Part shown: positions 12,442-22,839 of the stretch, piece after piece
Layout of the letters: each line of letters starts with the position of its first letter
Numbering within the stretch: the stretch's first letter is position 1
Source: Anaerocolumna sp. AGMB13020
GTDB lineage: Bacteria; Bacillota; Clostridia; Lachnospirales; Lachnospiraceae
DNA: 64,000 bases
Direction of reading: 5' to 3'
NCBI RefSeq assembly: GCF_033100115.1
Contig: NZ_CP136910.1
Coordinates: 3,000,001 to 3,064,000 of the forward strand
The notes under the pieces: model-generated
The model's database searches: none
Seen by the model: only the letters and a program-made list of their open reading frames with translations
Told to the model about the DNA's origin: nothing
Made by a program: the position numbers and the translations under genes

Positions 12442-13687
12442 CGGGATATTGGGTCCCATAGCAACTTTATTAGGATATATTTTGAATGGAATCTATGAAT
12501 TCCTAAGTCTGTTTGGAGTACACAATGTAGCATTAGTAATTGTATTATTTACATTTATCGTAAGAGGCCTGATGACACCTCTGACCATTAAACAGCAGAA
12601 ATTTAGTAAGCTGTCTGCTAAGATGAATCCGGAACTTACAGCAATCAATGCGAAGTACAAAGGAAAAAAAGACGATGCATCTGTGAGGAAAATGCAGGCT
12701 GAAACCCAAGCCGTTTACCTAAAATATGGTGCAAATCCCACATCAGGATGTCTTCCTCTGTTGATACAGCTTCCCATTATGTTTGCATTATATCAGGTAA
12801 TTTATCGTATACCTGCTTATGTACAGGACATTAATGTGTGGTATAAGAACATTGGTGAAGCAATTATAAACAACGGCAACTATTTTGATATTATGAAGGG
12901 TTTTGCTGAAGGCTCTCAGGTTAATTTCAAGAGTTTTACCGAAGCAGCAAGTAATACCTTAAGTATTAACCATATGATAGATATACTTGCAAAATTTAAT
13001 TCTGATCACTGGAGCGAGCTTATTAACAAGTTCCCTACTCTTGCAGATATAATCAGAACAAATTCTGAAAGTATTATGAGTGTTAACAGCCTGTTTGGTA
13101 CAATGAATATTCTTGATAGTCCGGGATTTAAATTCCCTGGTATCATTATTCCTTTTCTGGCTGCCGGTTTACAGTTCATACAGACAAAGCAGATGATGGC
13201 TGCTAATCCTACACAAGTAGATAAAGAGAACCCTATGGCTGCCTCCATGGGTATGATGAATAATGTAATGCCTATTATGTCCGGTGTTTTCTGTTTTATG
13301 TTCCCGGTTGGTATTGGTATCTACTGGATCGCAGGTAGTGCATTTGCAATTATACAGCAGTTTATCATTAATCGTATTATGCAAAAAGTAGATATTGATG
13401 AACTTATACAGAGAAATGTTGAGAAAGCCAACAAGAAAAAGGCTAAATTAGGTCTTGATCCAAATGCTACACTGGAAGACCTGGCAAAAAGACAGACAAG
13501 ATCAATCGCACCAAAGACACAGGTGCCGGAACAGACAAGTTCCACCTCCGGCTATGCTAATTCAGTAAAGAAAAATTATAGTGAATCGGGTTCAGGGAAG
13601 AATGATGTTTCCTATAAACCGGGAAGCATATCGGCCAATGCCAATCTTCTAAAGTCGAGGAACAAGGATAATAAGGGGGAAAAGTAA
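12413..13687 (+). CDS. yidC: Membrane protein insertase YidC/Oxa1
   Basis: This 424-residue polytopic protein inserts and folds membrane proteins. It has the YidC core: a first hydrophobic segment, a conserved Arg in VRGLMTPLT, the cytoplasmic hairpin KLSAKMNPELTAINAKYKG, LPLLIQLPIMFALYQVI and later transmembrane segments, then a basic C-terminal tail. Translation probably begins with TTG at 12413 after GGAGG. Jag follows with no gap, as in other Firmicutes (SpoIIIJ-Jag). Confidence 0.95.
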   Translation: MLEAVLTKSSGILGPIATLLGYILNGIYEFLSLFGVHNVALVIVLFTFIVRGLMTPLTIKQQKFSKLSAKMNPELTAINAKYKGKKDDASVRKMQAETQAVYLKYGANPTSGCLPLLIQLPIMFALYQVIYRIPAYVQDINVWYKNIGEAIINNGNYFDIMKGFAEGSQVNFKSFTEAASNTLSINHMIDILAKFNSDHWSELINKFPTLADIIRTNSESIMSVNSLFGTMNILDSPGFKFPGIIIPFLAAGLQFIQTKQMMAANPTQVDKENPMAASMGMMNNVMPIMSGVFCFMFPVGIGIYWIAGSAFAIIQQFIINRIMQKVDIDELIQRNVEKANKKKAKLGLDPNATLEDLAKRQTRSIAPKTQVPEQTSSTSGYANSVKKNYSESGSGKNDVSYKPGSISANANLLKSRNKDNKGEK

Positions 13688-14452
13688 ATGGATTGGTTAG
13701 AAATATCGGCTAAGACAGTTGATGAAGCTATCACAGAAGCTCTTCTGAAACTGCAGACTACAAGTGACCGAATAGAGTATGAGGTTATTGAAAAGGAAAG
13801 CAGTGGATTTCTGGGATTATTTAATAAACCAGCAAAGATTAGAGCAAGAATGAAACAAGGTGCAGACCATACTGCAAGAGATTTTCTTGGAAAAGTCTTT
13901 AAAGCAATGAATATAACTGCATCAGTTGATGTTAAATATGATGAAGAAGACTCTTCTATGGACATTAATGTTCTTGGAGAGGATATGGGAGTGTTAATAG
14001 GTAAGAGGGGTCAAACCTTGGATTCACTTCAGTATCTGGTAAGTCTTGTTCTTAATAAAGACAGTGAGAAATACATTAAAGTTAAGCTGGATACAGAGAA
14101 TTACAGACAAAGAAGAAAAGAGACTCTGGAGAATCTGGGAAAGAACATTGCATTTAAGGTTAAGAGAACTAGAAAACCAGTTGCTTTAGAGCCTATGAAT
14201 CCATATGAGAGACGTATTATCCATTCTGTATTACAAAATGATAAGTTCGTTGAAACTCATAGCGAAGGTGAAGAGCCTTTCCGTAAAGTAGTGGTAACCC
14301 TTAAGAAGAGTGCACAGACCAGGGATTACAAGTATAATAACAACCATAGTAATCATGGTAAACCGCAGTACGGAAACAAACCCAAAAAAGAATACGGCGG
14401 ATACTCTCATAAGCATAAAACCGATGTAGTTAAGACAAGTGAATTAGAATAG
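13688..14452 (+). CDS. jag: RNA-binding protein Jag/KhpB
   Basis: This 254-residue protein has an N-terminal Jag domain (about residues 1-50), a KH domain with the IGKRGQ loop (about 103-108) and an R3H-type domain around MNPYERRIIHS, followed by a basic, Asn/His/Gly-rich tail. Homologues bind RNA and influence cell division or elongation. Its ATG follows the yidC stop directly. A terminator lies just after it. Confidence 0.93.
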   Translation: MDWLEISAKTVDEAITEALLKLQTTSDRIEYEVIEKESSGFLGLFNKPAKIRARMKQGADHTARDFLGKVFKAMNITASVDVKYDEEDSSMDINVLGEDMGVLIGKRGQTLDSLQYLVSLVLNKDSEKYIKVKLDTENYRQRRKETLENLGKNIAFKVKRTRKPVALEPMNPYERRIIHSVLQNDKFVETHSEGEEPFRKVVVTLKKSAQTRDYKYNNNHSNHGKPQYGNKPKKEYGGYSHKHKTDVVKTSELE

Positions 14453-14459
14453 TGACAAA

Positions 14460-14498
14460 GGGCGTATTAAAGGAAATTGCTTTGATACGCCTTTTTTA
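14460..14498 (+). terminator. Terminator after jag
   Basis: GGCGTATTAAAG pairs with CTTTGATACGCC with one mismatch, and a run of six T follows. It ends the rpmH-rnpA-yidD-yidC-jag unit. Confidence 0.85.
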
Positions 14499-15048
14499 AG
14501 GATATAAATATAAATAATTACTTTTCAATCAATGTATAGGACGTAATAGAGTTTCATTTTTATAAGCTTCTTATTTAAAGTTTCTTAAGATAGAAGATAA
14601 TACAGTGAAAACCGTTTATATAGTATTAAGTCAATAAATACTAAAATCTTTTAATAAAATAAGAAGCAAGATATATCAAATATGAATTTAGCGAAGTTAT
14701 TAACTAATATTAATATCAGAATATAAATCATAAAGCAATAAGATCTTAAGTAGTGCGTGTAATTCTATAACAATCAAAATTGCTATTAAAGTTTAATTTG
14801 TTATTATAATTAAATTAGTATTTAAGAAAACTGTTATTATTTTGTAAATTATTATTTTAAAGGTAGAAAGTTATTAAATGAGTATTGTATTAATATGTAA
14901 ATTGTTATTAAATGTAGAATGTTTAAAAAAAAGAATATGTTTTAAAATTAGAAGGAAAGGATGCCTGAGGAAGGCAGAATGAAAGTATACGTGAAGTAAT
15001 CAAAGAAGGTACAGGATTACTCACAAAATAAGTAATTTGGATATAGAT
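14499..15048. other. AT-rich intergenic region before mnmE
   Basis: About 550 nt of very AT-rich sequence hold no credible gene. Near its end an imperfect hairpin, GTGAAGTAATC with GATTACTCAC (about 14990-15023), precedes the mnmE start. No convincing promoter or ribosome site stands out. Confidence 0.5.
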
Positions 15049-16431
15049 ATGAATTCAAGTACAGATACAATTGCTGCAATAGCTACAGCAGTTAATAATA
15101 GTGGTATCAGTATAATAAGAATAAGTGGAATGGAAGCACTCGAGATTGGAGATAGGATATTTCAGTCAAAAAAACCCGATAAGAAATTATCTGAAGTACA
15201 AAGCCATACCGTCCATTATGGATATATAAAAGATGAAGACACTGTAATAGATGAAGTGCTGGCAATTGTTATGAAAGGTCCGAACAGTTATACCAGGGAG
15301 GATGTTATAGAAATTGATTGCCACGGAGGAATACTGGTAACAAGAAAAATTCTAGAAATTATCGTTAAAAAAGGTGCACGATTAGCAGAGCCGGGAGAGT
15401 TCACGAAAAGAGCTTTCTTAAATGGTCGAATAGATTTATCCCAGGCAGAAGCTGTTTCTGATATAATAAATGCGAAAAGTAACTATGCTCTAAAGAATTC
15501 TGTTAAGCAGCTAAAGGGCAATGTTTATAATAAAATTAAAGATGTACGGGAAGGGTTACTCCATGACTTAGCTTATCTTGAAGCGGGACTTGATGATCCT
15601 GAGCATATTGATATCAGTGAGTTTAAAGATGAATTATTGGTTAATATAAAGGGCTATAAAAAAGAAATTAAAAAGCTGTTGGATACTGCAGGAAATGGTA
15701 AATTAATCAAAGAAGGAATTAAGACTGTTATAATGGGAAAACCCAATGCAGGTAAATCATCTCTTCTAAATGCTTTGATGGGCAGTGAGAGAGCCATTGT
15801 AACAGATGTACCAGGGACTACAAGAGATACTCTTGAAGAAACACTTATGATAGGTGAGCTTTGCTTAAATGTGGTAGATACCGCAGGTATAAGAAATACC
15901 TCTGATCTCGTAGAGAGTATAGGGGTTAAAAGAGCAAAGACCATGGGTGAAGATAGTGATCTGATTTTATATGTAGTTGATGTATCCGTACCCTTAGATG
16001 AAAATGACGAAGAAATAATTGCCTTTATAAGAGATAAAAAAGCAATCGTATTGTTAAATAAGTCTGATCTTAATATGGTTATTTCTATCGAAGAAATTCA
16101 TAAGAAGACACAAAAAGAGGTAGTATTGATTTCTGCTAAACAAAGCAGTGGTCTGGAGGAGTTAGAAAAACTTATCACGGATATGTACTTTAATGGTGTC
16201 CTGGAATACAATGATGAAGTTTATATAACAAATCTAAGACAGGAAGAAGCACTGAGAAAGAGCCTGGAGAGTCTGTGTATGGTAGAAAAGACAATACTGG
16301 ATGATATGCCGGAAGATCTTTACGCAGTTGATATGATGACTGGTTATGAGGCCTTAGGAACGATAACAGGTGAGCAGGTAGATGAAGATCTTATCAATAC
16401 AATTTTCCGAGAATTCTGTATGGGTAAGTAG
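15049..16431 (+). CDS. mnmE: tRNA-modification GTPase MnmE
   Basis: This 460-residue protein forms with MnmG the enzyme that installs the aminomethyl-type group on wobble U34. It has the N-terminal tetrahydrofolate-binding domain, helical domain, G domain (GKPNAGKSSLLNAL, DVPGTTRD, DTAGIR, NKSD) and the C-terminal FCMGK, which carries the catalytic Cys. I chose ATG at 15049 (MNSSTDTIAAIATA) over TTG at 15037; neither has a clear ribosome site. Confidence 0.95.
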   Translation: MNSSTDTIAAIATAVNNSGISIIRISGMEALEIGDRIFQSKKPDKKLSEVQSHTVHYGYIKDEDTVIDEVLAIVMKGPNSYTREDVIEIDCHGGILVTRKILEIIVKKGARLAEPGEFTKRAFLNGRIDLSQAEAVSDIINAKSNYALKNSVKQLKGNVYNKIKDVREGLLHDLAYLEAGLDDPEHIDISEFKDELLVNIKGYKKEIKKLLDTAGNGKLIKEGIKTVIMGKPNAGKSSLLNALMGSERAIVTDVPGTTRDTLEETLMIGELCLNVVDTAGIRNTSDLVESIGVKRAKTMGEDSDLILYVVDVSVPLDENDEEIIAFIRDKKAIVLLNKSDLNMVISIEEIHKKTQKEVVLISAKQSSGLEELEKLITDMYFNGVLEYNDEVYITNLRQEEALRKSLESLCMVEKTILDDMPEDLYAVDMMTGYEALGTITGEQVDEDLINTIFREFCMGK

Positions 16432-16522
16432 TAGTCGGGAATATAGATCAGTGGTATAATACAGCTGAATGGTGTTTGCTTATAACATCAAGTGAAAGTG
16501 GATTTTTAGAAAAGAGGTTAGT

Positions 16523-18418
16523 ATGTCATACACATATGAAAGTTATGATGTCGTAGTAGTCGGAGCAGGTCATGCAGGTTGTGAAGCAGCCTTGGCATGT
16601 GCCAGACTTGGGATAAATACTTTAATAGTAACTATTAACATGGATAGTATTGCGTTGATGCCTTGTAATCCAAATATCGGAGGTACCTCCAAAGGTCATC
16701 TGGTCAAAGAAATAGATGCTCTAGGCGGTGAAATGGGCAAGAATATTGATAAGACCTACATTCAGTCTAAAATGCTGAATGTTTCCAGAGGACCTGCTGT
16801 TCATTCTTTAAGAGCACAGGCGGACAAGCAGGATTACAGCAGAGAGATGAGATTAGTTCTTGAAAATACCGAAAATCTTACTTTGAAGCAGGCTGAGGTG
16901 ACTGAAATACTGACAGAAGACAACAAAGTTGTGGGGATAAAAACCTATTCTGGTGGAATTTATCCCTGTAAAGCTATTATTTTGTGTACAGGAACATACC
17001 TCAACGCAAGATGTATCTATGGTGATGTAAGCAATCACACTGGACCAAATGGTTTGAAATCAGCAAATTATTTAACAGATTCGCTGACCAAAGCCGGTAT
17101 AGAGATGTATCGCTTTAAAACAGGTACACCGGCCAGAATTGATAAAAGATCGATTGATTTTAGTAAAATGGAAGAGCAGTTTGGTGATGAGGAAGTTGTT
17201 CCTTTCTCTTTTACCAATAGCGGTGTGGATATCAAAAAAGAACAGATATCCTGCTGGCTGACCTATACAAATGAAGAAACCCATAAGATTATAAAGGATA
17301 ATATTCATCGTTCACCTTTGTATAGCGGTGATATTAAAGGAACCGGTCCCAGATACTGTCCCTCCATCGAAGATAAAGTGGTTAAGTTCGAGGACAAAGA
17401 CAGACATCAGGTGTTTATTGAGCCGGAAGGTAATTATACCAATGAAATGTACGTTGGAGGTATGTCTAGTTCTTTGCCGGAGGACGTACAGTATAGAATG
17501 TATAGAAGTGTTGCTGGACTTGAAAATGCTAAGATTGTAAGAAATGCCTACGCGATTGAATATGATTGCATTAATCCGAATCAATTAAAGGCTTCATTGG
17601 AATTTCTAAAGGTAGATGGTTTATTCAGCGGCGGACAGTTTAACGGAAGTTCCGGCTATGAGGAAGCAGCGGCACAAGGGCTTATAGCAGGAATTAATGC
17701 AGCAATGAAGCTGCTTAACAAAGAACCTCTTATATTGGACAGGTCACAGGCATATATCGGAGTCTTAATTGATGACTTGGTAACGAAAGAAACCCATGAG
17801 CCTTATCGTATGATGACTTCAAGAGCAGAATACAGACTTTTACTCAGGCAGGATAATGCGGATCTCAGGCTGACTAAATTAGGATACAAAGTAGGACTGA
17901 TTAGTGAAGAGAGATACCAGGAATTATTGCAAAAGGAAGAAAATATAAAGAATGAGACAAGAAGAGTAAATGAAGCCTTAATAGGCGCAAACGCTATCGT
18001 CCAGGAATTTCTTGTTAAAAATAATAGTCAAAGCCTAAAAACCGGTACTACTATAGGTGAGCTTATACGCAGGCCGGAGTTAACATATGATATGCTGGAG
18101 GAAATAGATACCGGAAGAAAAGCACTTCCTAAAGATGTAAGAGAACAGGTTAATATTAATATCAAGTATGAAGGATATATCGAGAGACAATTAAGACAGG
18201 TTGAACAGTTCAAAAAGCTCGAAAATAAAAATATTCCTGATAGTATTGATTATGAACAGGTTAAGAGTCTACGCATTGAAGCAAGGCAGAAGCTGATGAA
18301 GATAAGGCCTTCTTCTGTAGGACAGGCCTCCAGAATATCAGGCGTTTCACCGGCAGATATATCTGTTTTACTGGTATATCTGGAGCAGTTTCGCAGAAAA
18401 GAAGATCGTATAGATTAA
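16523..18418 (+). CDS. mnmG: tRNA uridine-5-carboxymethylaminomethyl modification enzyme MnmG
   Basis: This 631-residue FAD protein is the partner of MnmE. The N-terminal dinucleotide-binding motif is [19 protein letters not shown] (about residues 11-29). The GidA signatures [20 protein letters not shown] and CPSIEDKV are present, as is the C-terminal helical region. An AGAGG site precedes the ATG. It sits between mnmE and rsmG as in Bacillus-type origins. Confidence 0.96.
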   Translation: MSYTYESYDVVVVGAGHAGCEAALACARLGINTLIVTINMDSIALMPCNPNIGGTSKGHLVKEIDALGGEMGKNIDKTYIQSKMLNVSRGPAVHSLRAQADKQDYSREMRLVLENTENLTLKQAEVTEILTEDNKVVGIKTYSGGIYPCKAIILCTGTYLNARCIYGDVSNHTGPNGLKSANYLTDSLTKAGIEMYRFKTGTPARIDKRSIDFSKMEEQFGDEEVVPFSFTNSGVDIKKEQISCWLTYTNEETHKIIKDNIHRSPLYSGDIKGTGPRYCPSIEDKVVKFEDKDRHQVFIEPEGNYTNEMYVGGMSSSLPEDVQYRMYRSVAGLENAKIVRNAYAIEYDCINPNQLKASLEFLKVDGLFSGGQFNGSSGYEEAAAQGLIAGINAAMKLLNKEPLILDRSQAYIGVLIDDLVTKETHEPYRMMTSRAEYRLLLRQDNADLRLTKLGYKVGLISEERYQELLQKEENIKNETRRVNEALIGANAIVQEFLVKNNSQSLKTGTTIGELIRRPELTYDMLEEIDTGRKALPKDVREQVNINIKYEGYIERQLRQVEQFKKLENKNIPDSIDYEQVKSLRIEARQKLMKIRPSSVGQASRISGVSPADISVLLVYLEQFRRKEDRID

Positions 18419-18662
18419 AGACTATACTATATATACAAATAGCAAACATTAATATACGCTTACTCCGTAAGAAGAAGATTATGTTTTGATATAGTGTAAT
18501 ATAGGGCAGTTGCATTTTATTAAATTGCTGGAAGAAGCCTGTAGGTTTTCTTTTACAAAGGATTTAAGGATAGCTGCACTGCTTTTTCCAGCCTTTATAG
18601 CTTTTGAAGAAGTCTTCTTATTCAAACGAAAGTAACATTTAATGATAGAAAGCAGGATTTTA

Positions 18663-19376
18663 ATGAATCAAATAGAAAAATTGATGAATGCGGCAAAGAA
18701 AGAAAATATAGTAATAACGGAAGAACAGGCAAAACAATTGGTAAAGTATTATGAAATGATTGTTGAGACGAATAAGGTAATGAACCTGACAGCTATTACT
18801 GAGTTTGATGAGGTTTTAACAAAACATTTTATGGATAGTCTTTCCATTGTACGGGTATATGATTTTAATAAATCTCTTACATTAATTGATGTAGGAACAG
18901 GTGCAGGCTTTCCGGGTATACCCTTAAAAATAATTTATCCCAAAATTAAAGTAACATTAATGGATTCTTTAAATAAAAGAATTAACTTTTTAAAAGAAGT
19001 AATCACTGAATTAGAGCTGGAGGACATAGACGCTATACATGCAAGAGCTGAAGATTTAGGTAGGGACAGTAATTACAGAGAAAAGTACGATGTATGTGTT
19101 TCAAGAGCTGTAGCAAACTTATCTACTTTAAGTGAGTATTGTATGCCCCTTGTGAAAGTGAAAGGTTTCTTTCTATCTTATAAAGGTTCAAATGTGCAAG
19201 AAGAGGTTAAGAATGCAAAAAAAGCAGTAAAACTTCTTGGTGGCAGAATAAATGGATGTGAAGAATTCAGTTTGGAGGGAGATATCGGACGATCTTTTGT
19301 AATTATTGAAAAGATTGAAAAGATATCAGATAAATACCCAAGATCCTCGGGTAAACCATCGAAAGAACCACTTTGA
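18663..19376 (+). CDS. rsmG: 16S rRNA 7-methylguanosine-527 methyltransferase RsmG
   Basis: This 237-residue SAM-dependent methyltransferase acts on G527 of 16S rRNA. The SAM-binding motif is DVGTGAGFPGIPLKI, and the family SRAVANL segment follows. The ATG at 18663 (MNQIEKLM) has AGGA at good spacing; the in-frame ATG at 18642 does not. The 244 nt before it hold only short hairpins. Confidence 0.94.
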   Translation: MNQIEKLMNAAKKENIVITEEQAKQLVKYYEMIVETNKVMNLTAITEFDEVLTKHFMDSLSIVRVYDFNKSLTLIDVGTGAGFPGIPLKIIYPKIKVTLMDSLNKRINFLKEVITELELEDIDAIHARAEDLGRDSNYREKYDVCVSRAVANLSTLSEYCMPLVKVKGFFLSYKGSNVQEEVKNAKKAVKLLGGRINGCEEFSLEGDIGRSFVIIEKIEKISDKYPRSSGKPSKEPL

Positions 19377-19394
19377 TTCAGGAGGAAATTGATT

Positions 19395-19829
19395 ATGATA
19401 CAGGGGAAGGTAGTTGCTGCAGATAAATATGAAGATTTAATAACTGTTTGGAATTCTGTATTTCAGGATTTTGATATAACCTATCAATTCAAAGATGAAA
19501 ATATTTATATAGTTCTTTATGAGGGAGTGAGAGAAGATAAACCGATTGGTGCTGCGGAATTAAAAATGATAGATGGAGAGTGTTTTATCGATCGATTGGC
19601 GGTTCTTTCAGAGAAGAGAAATAATAGAAATGGTGAGTTTCTTTTACGATTTGCATTAGATAAAGGTTTCAGTAAAGGTTATGAAAAAATATACACAAGT
19701 ATACAAAAGGAACAAAAAGGTATATTCTCTCAAGTGGGATTCAATCCGACAAAAATAGACAAAATAAATTCAAATACGATAAAATGTGAAATATCACCAG
19801 ATAAATTCTATAAACATTGTCGAAATTAA
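19395..19829 (+). CDS. GNAT-like N-acetyltransferase family protein
   Basis: This 144-residue protein has the layout of a small GNAT acyltransferase: an N-terminal helix, the strand pair IYIVLYEG and IGAAELKMIDGECFIDRLAVLSEKR, a helix rich in basic residues (GEFLLRFALDKGFSKG) and IYTSIQKEQKGIFSQVGF. The acetyl-CoA loop is degenerate (EKRNNRNGEF rather than R/Q-x-x-G-x-G/A), so activity is uncertain. GGAGG precedes the ATG. It follows rsmG by 18 nt and is probably cotranscribed. The substrate is unknown. Confidence 0.6.
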   Translation: MIQGKVVAADKYEDLITVWNSVFQDFDITYQFKDENIYIVLYEGVREDKPIGAAELKMIDGECFIDRLAVLSEKRNNRNGEFLLRFALDKGFSKGYEKIYTSIQKEQKGIFSQVGFNPTKIDKINSNTIKCEISPDKFYKHCRN

Positions 19830-19896
19830 AATTATTCACAAAATATGATAAAAATGTGTCAAATTTGAAAAAAAACGCTTTCCTTAATGCAAATTA

Positions 19897-19905
19897 TGGT
19901 ATAAT
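19897..19905 (+). promoter_or_regulatory. Extended -10 promoter for the two-component pair
   Basis: TGGTATAAT is an extended -10 element about 115 nt before the kinase gene. The -35 position (about 19877) is poor, which fits an extended -10 promoter or an activated one. Confidence 0.45.
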
Positions 19906-20018
19906 ATAGTATATTATAAAGAATAACAAATTATTACTGGCTTAAATTTATATGAATGAATAAAAACACAAATGAACCTGATATTTTTAAATATTAGTAT
20001 AATAGGAGAGTAATAAGA

Positions 20019-21119
20019 ATGATTTATCAGGAAGATAATATGGGGTTTATGGAACAATTACGGGATGCTCTATGCTATATTGACGAAAATGAAAAAAGTG
20101 TTCAGCAGGAAATTGAACGAATTAATGGAAGATTAAAAAATCTTGAAGATAAAAAAAAGAAAATTCAGAAAAAAATATCTGCCATTACTTTAGACAATAT
20201 TTCTGAAGATGTTTATTTAATAAATTTAAGCTTGGAAGATAAAAAATTATCAAAGTTAAAAGCTGATAAAGTTAAAATTGAAGAAGATATAAAAAAGGAA
20301 GAAGAAAAGTTCTTTGAATGTATCAGAAATAAAAACAATCTGGATAATATAAAAAGCTGTTTTCATACCTTAAAAGGTAATCTCTATGAAGATATGAATG
20401 ATTTCTGTAAAAGTTATTCTGAGAAAATGGAGAAAAATGAAAGTATCAGTTATGAATTTGGATTAAATATAATCGAGACCCAAGAGACTGAAAGAAAACG
20501 AATTGCAAGAGATTTACATGATTCAACAGTACAAAATCTAACAACGATGATGCATAAAACAGAATTATGTACCAGACTGATTGATATAGATCCTATACGT
20601 GCTAAATTAGAGCTACAAACAATGGTAGGAACAATAAAAACTACGATAAATGACATGCGTAATATTATTTATGGACTTAGACCAATGGCTCTTGATGATT
20701 TAGGACTTGTACCAGCTATTGAAAAGTATATAAGAGATATTACTCAAAATTATAATATAAAAGTAACTTTGAAATTACATAATAATGAACGAACGTTGTT
20801 ACCTGCCATTAATCTTACTTTATTTCGCATAATACAAGAATCTGTTAATAATGCTATTAAACACGGAAGAGCTAAAAAGATTCAAATTGACATAAATTAT
20901 TTAGAAAAAGCAGTAAAAGTGCAAATCAAAGATGACGGAATCGGAATAAAAAAAGAAAAGCTGTCAGATCCAGGGGAGAACATCTTTTCAGGTTTTGGTT
21001 TATCAATGATGAGAGAAAGAGTGTCTATATTATCAGGTGATTTCAATATAGAAACAGATGAAAACGAAGGAACGAAAATAATTGTTAAGATTCCTTTGAA
21101 AAGTATTAGGAGGGTATAA
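20019..21119 (+). CDS. DegS-type cytoplasmic sensor histidine kinase
   Basis: This 366-residue kinase has no membrane segment. Residues 1-140 are a Lys/Glu-rich coiled coil with a DegS-like sensor, followed by a HisKA_3 domain (RIARDLHDSTVQ, phospho-accepting His167) and a HATPase_c domain (ESVNNAIKHG, DDGIGI, GFGLSMMRERV). It should phosphorylate the response regulator that starts 1 nt after its stop. GGAGAG precedes the ATG. Family knowledge (DegS of Bacillus) suggests a cytoplasmic or chromosome-status signal, but the signal here is unknown. Confidence 0.9.
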   Translation: MIYQEDNMGFMEQLRDALCYIDENEKSVQQEIERINGRLKNLEDKKKKIQKKISAITLDNISEDVYLINLSLEDKKLSKLKADKVKIEEDIKKEEEKFFECIRNKNNLDNIKSCFHTLKGNLYEDMNDFCKSYSEKMEKNESISYEFGLNIIETQETERKRIARDLHDSTVQNLTTMMHKTELCTRLIDIDPIRAKLELQTMVGTIKTTINDMRNIIYGLRPMALDDLGLVPAIEKYIRDITQNYNIKVTLKLHNNERTLLPAINLTLFRIIQESVNNAIKHGRAKKIQIDINYLEKAVKVQIKDDGIGIKKEKLSDPGENIFSGFGLSMMRERVSILSGDFNIETDENEGTKIIVKIPLKSIRRV

Positions 21120-21120
21120 G

Positions 21121-21768
21121 ATGAGCACTATTAGGGTAGTTATTGCAGATGATCATCGTATGATAAGAGAGGGTTTAAAACAGCTTTTAGAACTTGAGGG
21201 TGATATATCTATTGTTGGTGAAGCAGGGGATGGAATTGAATGTATTGAAGAAATAGGAATTAAGAAACCGGATGTTCTGTTACTGGATATTAATATGCCC
21301 CGGATGGATGGTTTAAAGGTACTACAAAAGCTAAAAGAAATGAAGTCAAATATAAAAGTATTAATCCTTACAATACATAATGAAATTGAATATTTATTAA
21401 AAGCTGTTGATATTGGTGTAAATGGCTATGTATTAAAGGATTCTGAAAGCGATTTACTTAGAAAAGCCATATTTGCTATATATAATGGAGAAATTTTTAT
21501 TCAACCTAATATGGTACCTCTTCTTAATGATAAGCTGGAGAACAGAGAAGAAGAAACTACTACTGAAAGTCTTTTAACAAAGAGAGAAATGGAAGTACTC
21601 AAACTGATAACAGAGGGTTTGTTTAATAAAGAAATAGCATATAACTTGTCTATCAGTGAGAAAACAGTTAAAAACCATGTTTCAAATATATTTAGAAAAA
21701 TAAGTGTGTCAGATCGAACACAGGCTGCAGTTTATGCTATTAGAAATAATATAGTAGAAGTTTTTTAA
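21121..21768 (+). CDS. NarL/DegU-type response regulator
   Basis: This 215-residue protein has an N-terminal receiver domain with acidic pocket Asp10/Asp11, phospho-acceptor Asp56 (LLLDINMP) and Lys in the YVLKDS motif. A C-terminal LuxR-type helix-turn-helix follows (LTKREMEVLKLITEGLFNKEIA, SEKTVKNHVSNIFRKI). It is the cognate partner of the upstream kinase. It is DegU-like in layout; the regulon is unknown. Confidence 0.9.
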   Translation: MSTIRVVIADDHRMIREGLKQLLELEGDISIVGEAGDGIECIEEIGIKKPDVLLLDINMPRMDGLKVLQKLKEMKSNIKVLILTIHNEIEYLLKAVDIGVNGYVLKDSESDLLRKAIFAIYNGEIFIQPNMVPLLNDKLENREEETTTESLLTKREMEVLKLITEGLFNKEIAYNLSISEKTVKNHVSNIFRKISVSDRTQAAVYAIRNNIVEVF

Positions 21769-21837
21769 ATTAGTTGTTTGGATAGTCTTAAGGAAATATT
21801 TTAAGTTGACTATAGAATGAAAATAGTATCTGTAAAA

Positions 21838-21867
21838 AGACAAGGTTTTGAAGCCTTGTTTTTTTTA
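21838..21867 (+). terminator. Terminator after the response regulator
   Basis: ACAAGG, an 8-nt loop and CCTTGT are followed by eight T residues. Confidence 0.85.
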
Positions 21868-21918
21868 TGTGATAATCTAGAAGTAAAGCAAGAAAATTTT
21901 AAAATTTAATTATTAGGA

Positions 21919-21934
21919 TGTTTCACGTGAAACA
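21919..21934. other. parS: parS site 1
   Basis: A perfect 16-bp palindrome TGTTTCACGTGAAACA, the ParB/Spo0J binding and loading site used for chromosome segregation. Confidence 0.95.
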
Positions 21935-22429
21935 TATAACTACAAAATTAATAAGATTTATTTTTTATTAATGCTGCCTATTATTTCTGAATTTGGTTAT
22001 TATCGTAGAAAGGTGAATTAACTTAAGATATGCTTATGCCTTTTCTCGAATAATCTGCAAAGTAAAATTTTAAATGGTACTACCTTAAATTATTTCTTTT
22101 ATTTAAAGAATTAATAATTTAAAACCATACTGGTAGTATTAAAAATAAATGAAGTTATTTGTTTAATTGATTTCTTCATAAAATGGAATTATTAGATATA
22201 ATATTATCTTAATGATTTTCTTTTCAGCTTTAAAATGTATAATTTATCTTAAAAGAGTAATTTTAAAATGGATAGATTGTATATTGTATGCGTAAATAGT
22301 TGTGCAGAAGGATACCATTCGTAATTAATATATCTAAACTACATTTTTAATGCTTGGAAAATCATTTTGAACTATCGAGAATGTAATATTAAATAGCAAA
22401 TATCCTTTGCTTTGTAACCATTATGTTTT

Positions 22430-22715
22430 CTTTGTGAGTGTTGTACTTTTTGCTTTGATGGTTGATGATGGAAGCTAGATTAGGTTCATTCGTCCGGAGC
22501 TGCAGGGGTATAGGTAATATCCGTACACCAGTAATTTCTAATTTCAGTTGTACTAAAATCACAGTTTTAGTTTATAGATTCAATTGTATTTTTCGGAGGA
22601 ATAGCAGCTTTTCTTGAAGTTATGCCAGATTATCTTTCTATTATGAACCGTTGCCCATATCATGCATATATGTGTACTCTTTTTAACATTGATAACTTTA
22701 CCCTACACTGTCTAA
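22430..22715 (-). mobile_element. Decayed IS3-family (IS150-type) transposase fragment
   Basis: Translated on the minus strand, the segment gives a recognisable piece of IS3-type OrfB. It reads GKVINVK then, after a frameshift, KRVHIYA, followed by PPKNTIESIN, a stop and NCDFSTTEIRNYWCTDITY, which contains the first catalytic Asp region (WCTDITY) of the DDE domain. At least four in-frame stops and two frameshifts break it. A degraded TYLAS-type continuation follows. No terminal repeats or second half are visible, so this is an old remnant. Confidence 0.75.
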
Positions 22716-22815
22716 TCAGTATCACATGAATTTATGTGTAAAATATCTGACTCGCTTTAAGATAAAAGTTTATTTAATTTATTTATAATTTATAGACTAT
22801 TAGTGGCGATATAAA

Positions 22816-22839
22816 ATATAAAGACGGGAGTCTTTATAT
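22816..22839. repeat. Perfect 10-bp hairpin in the gene desert
   Basis: ATATAAAGAC and GTCTTTATAT flank a GGGA loop. No T-run follows on either strand. Its function is unknown. Confidence 0.5.
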
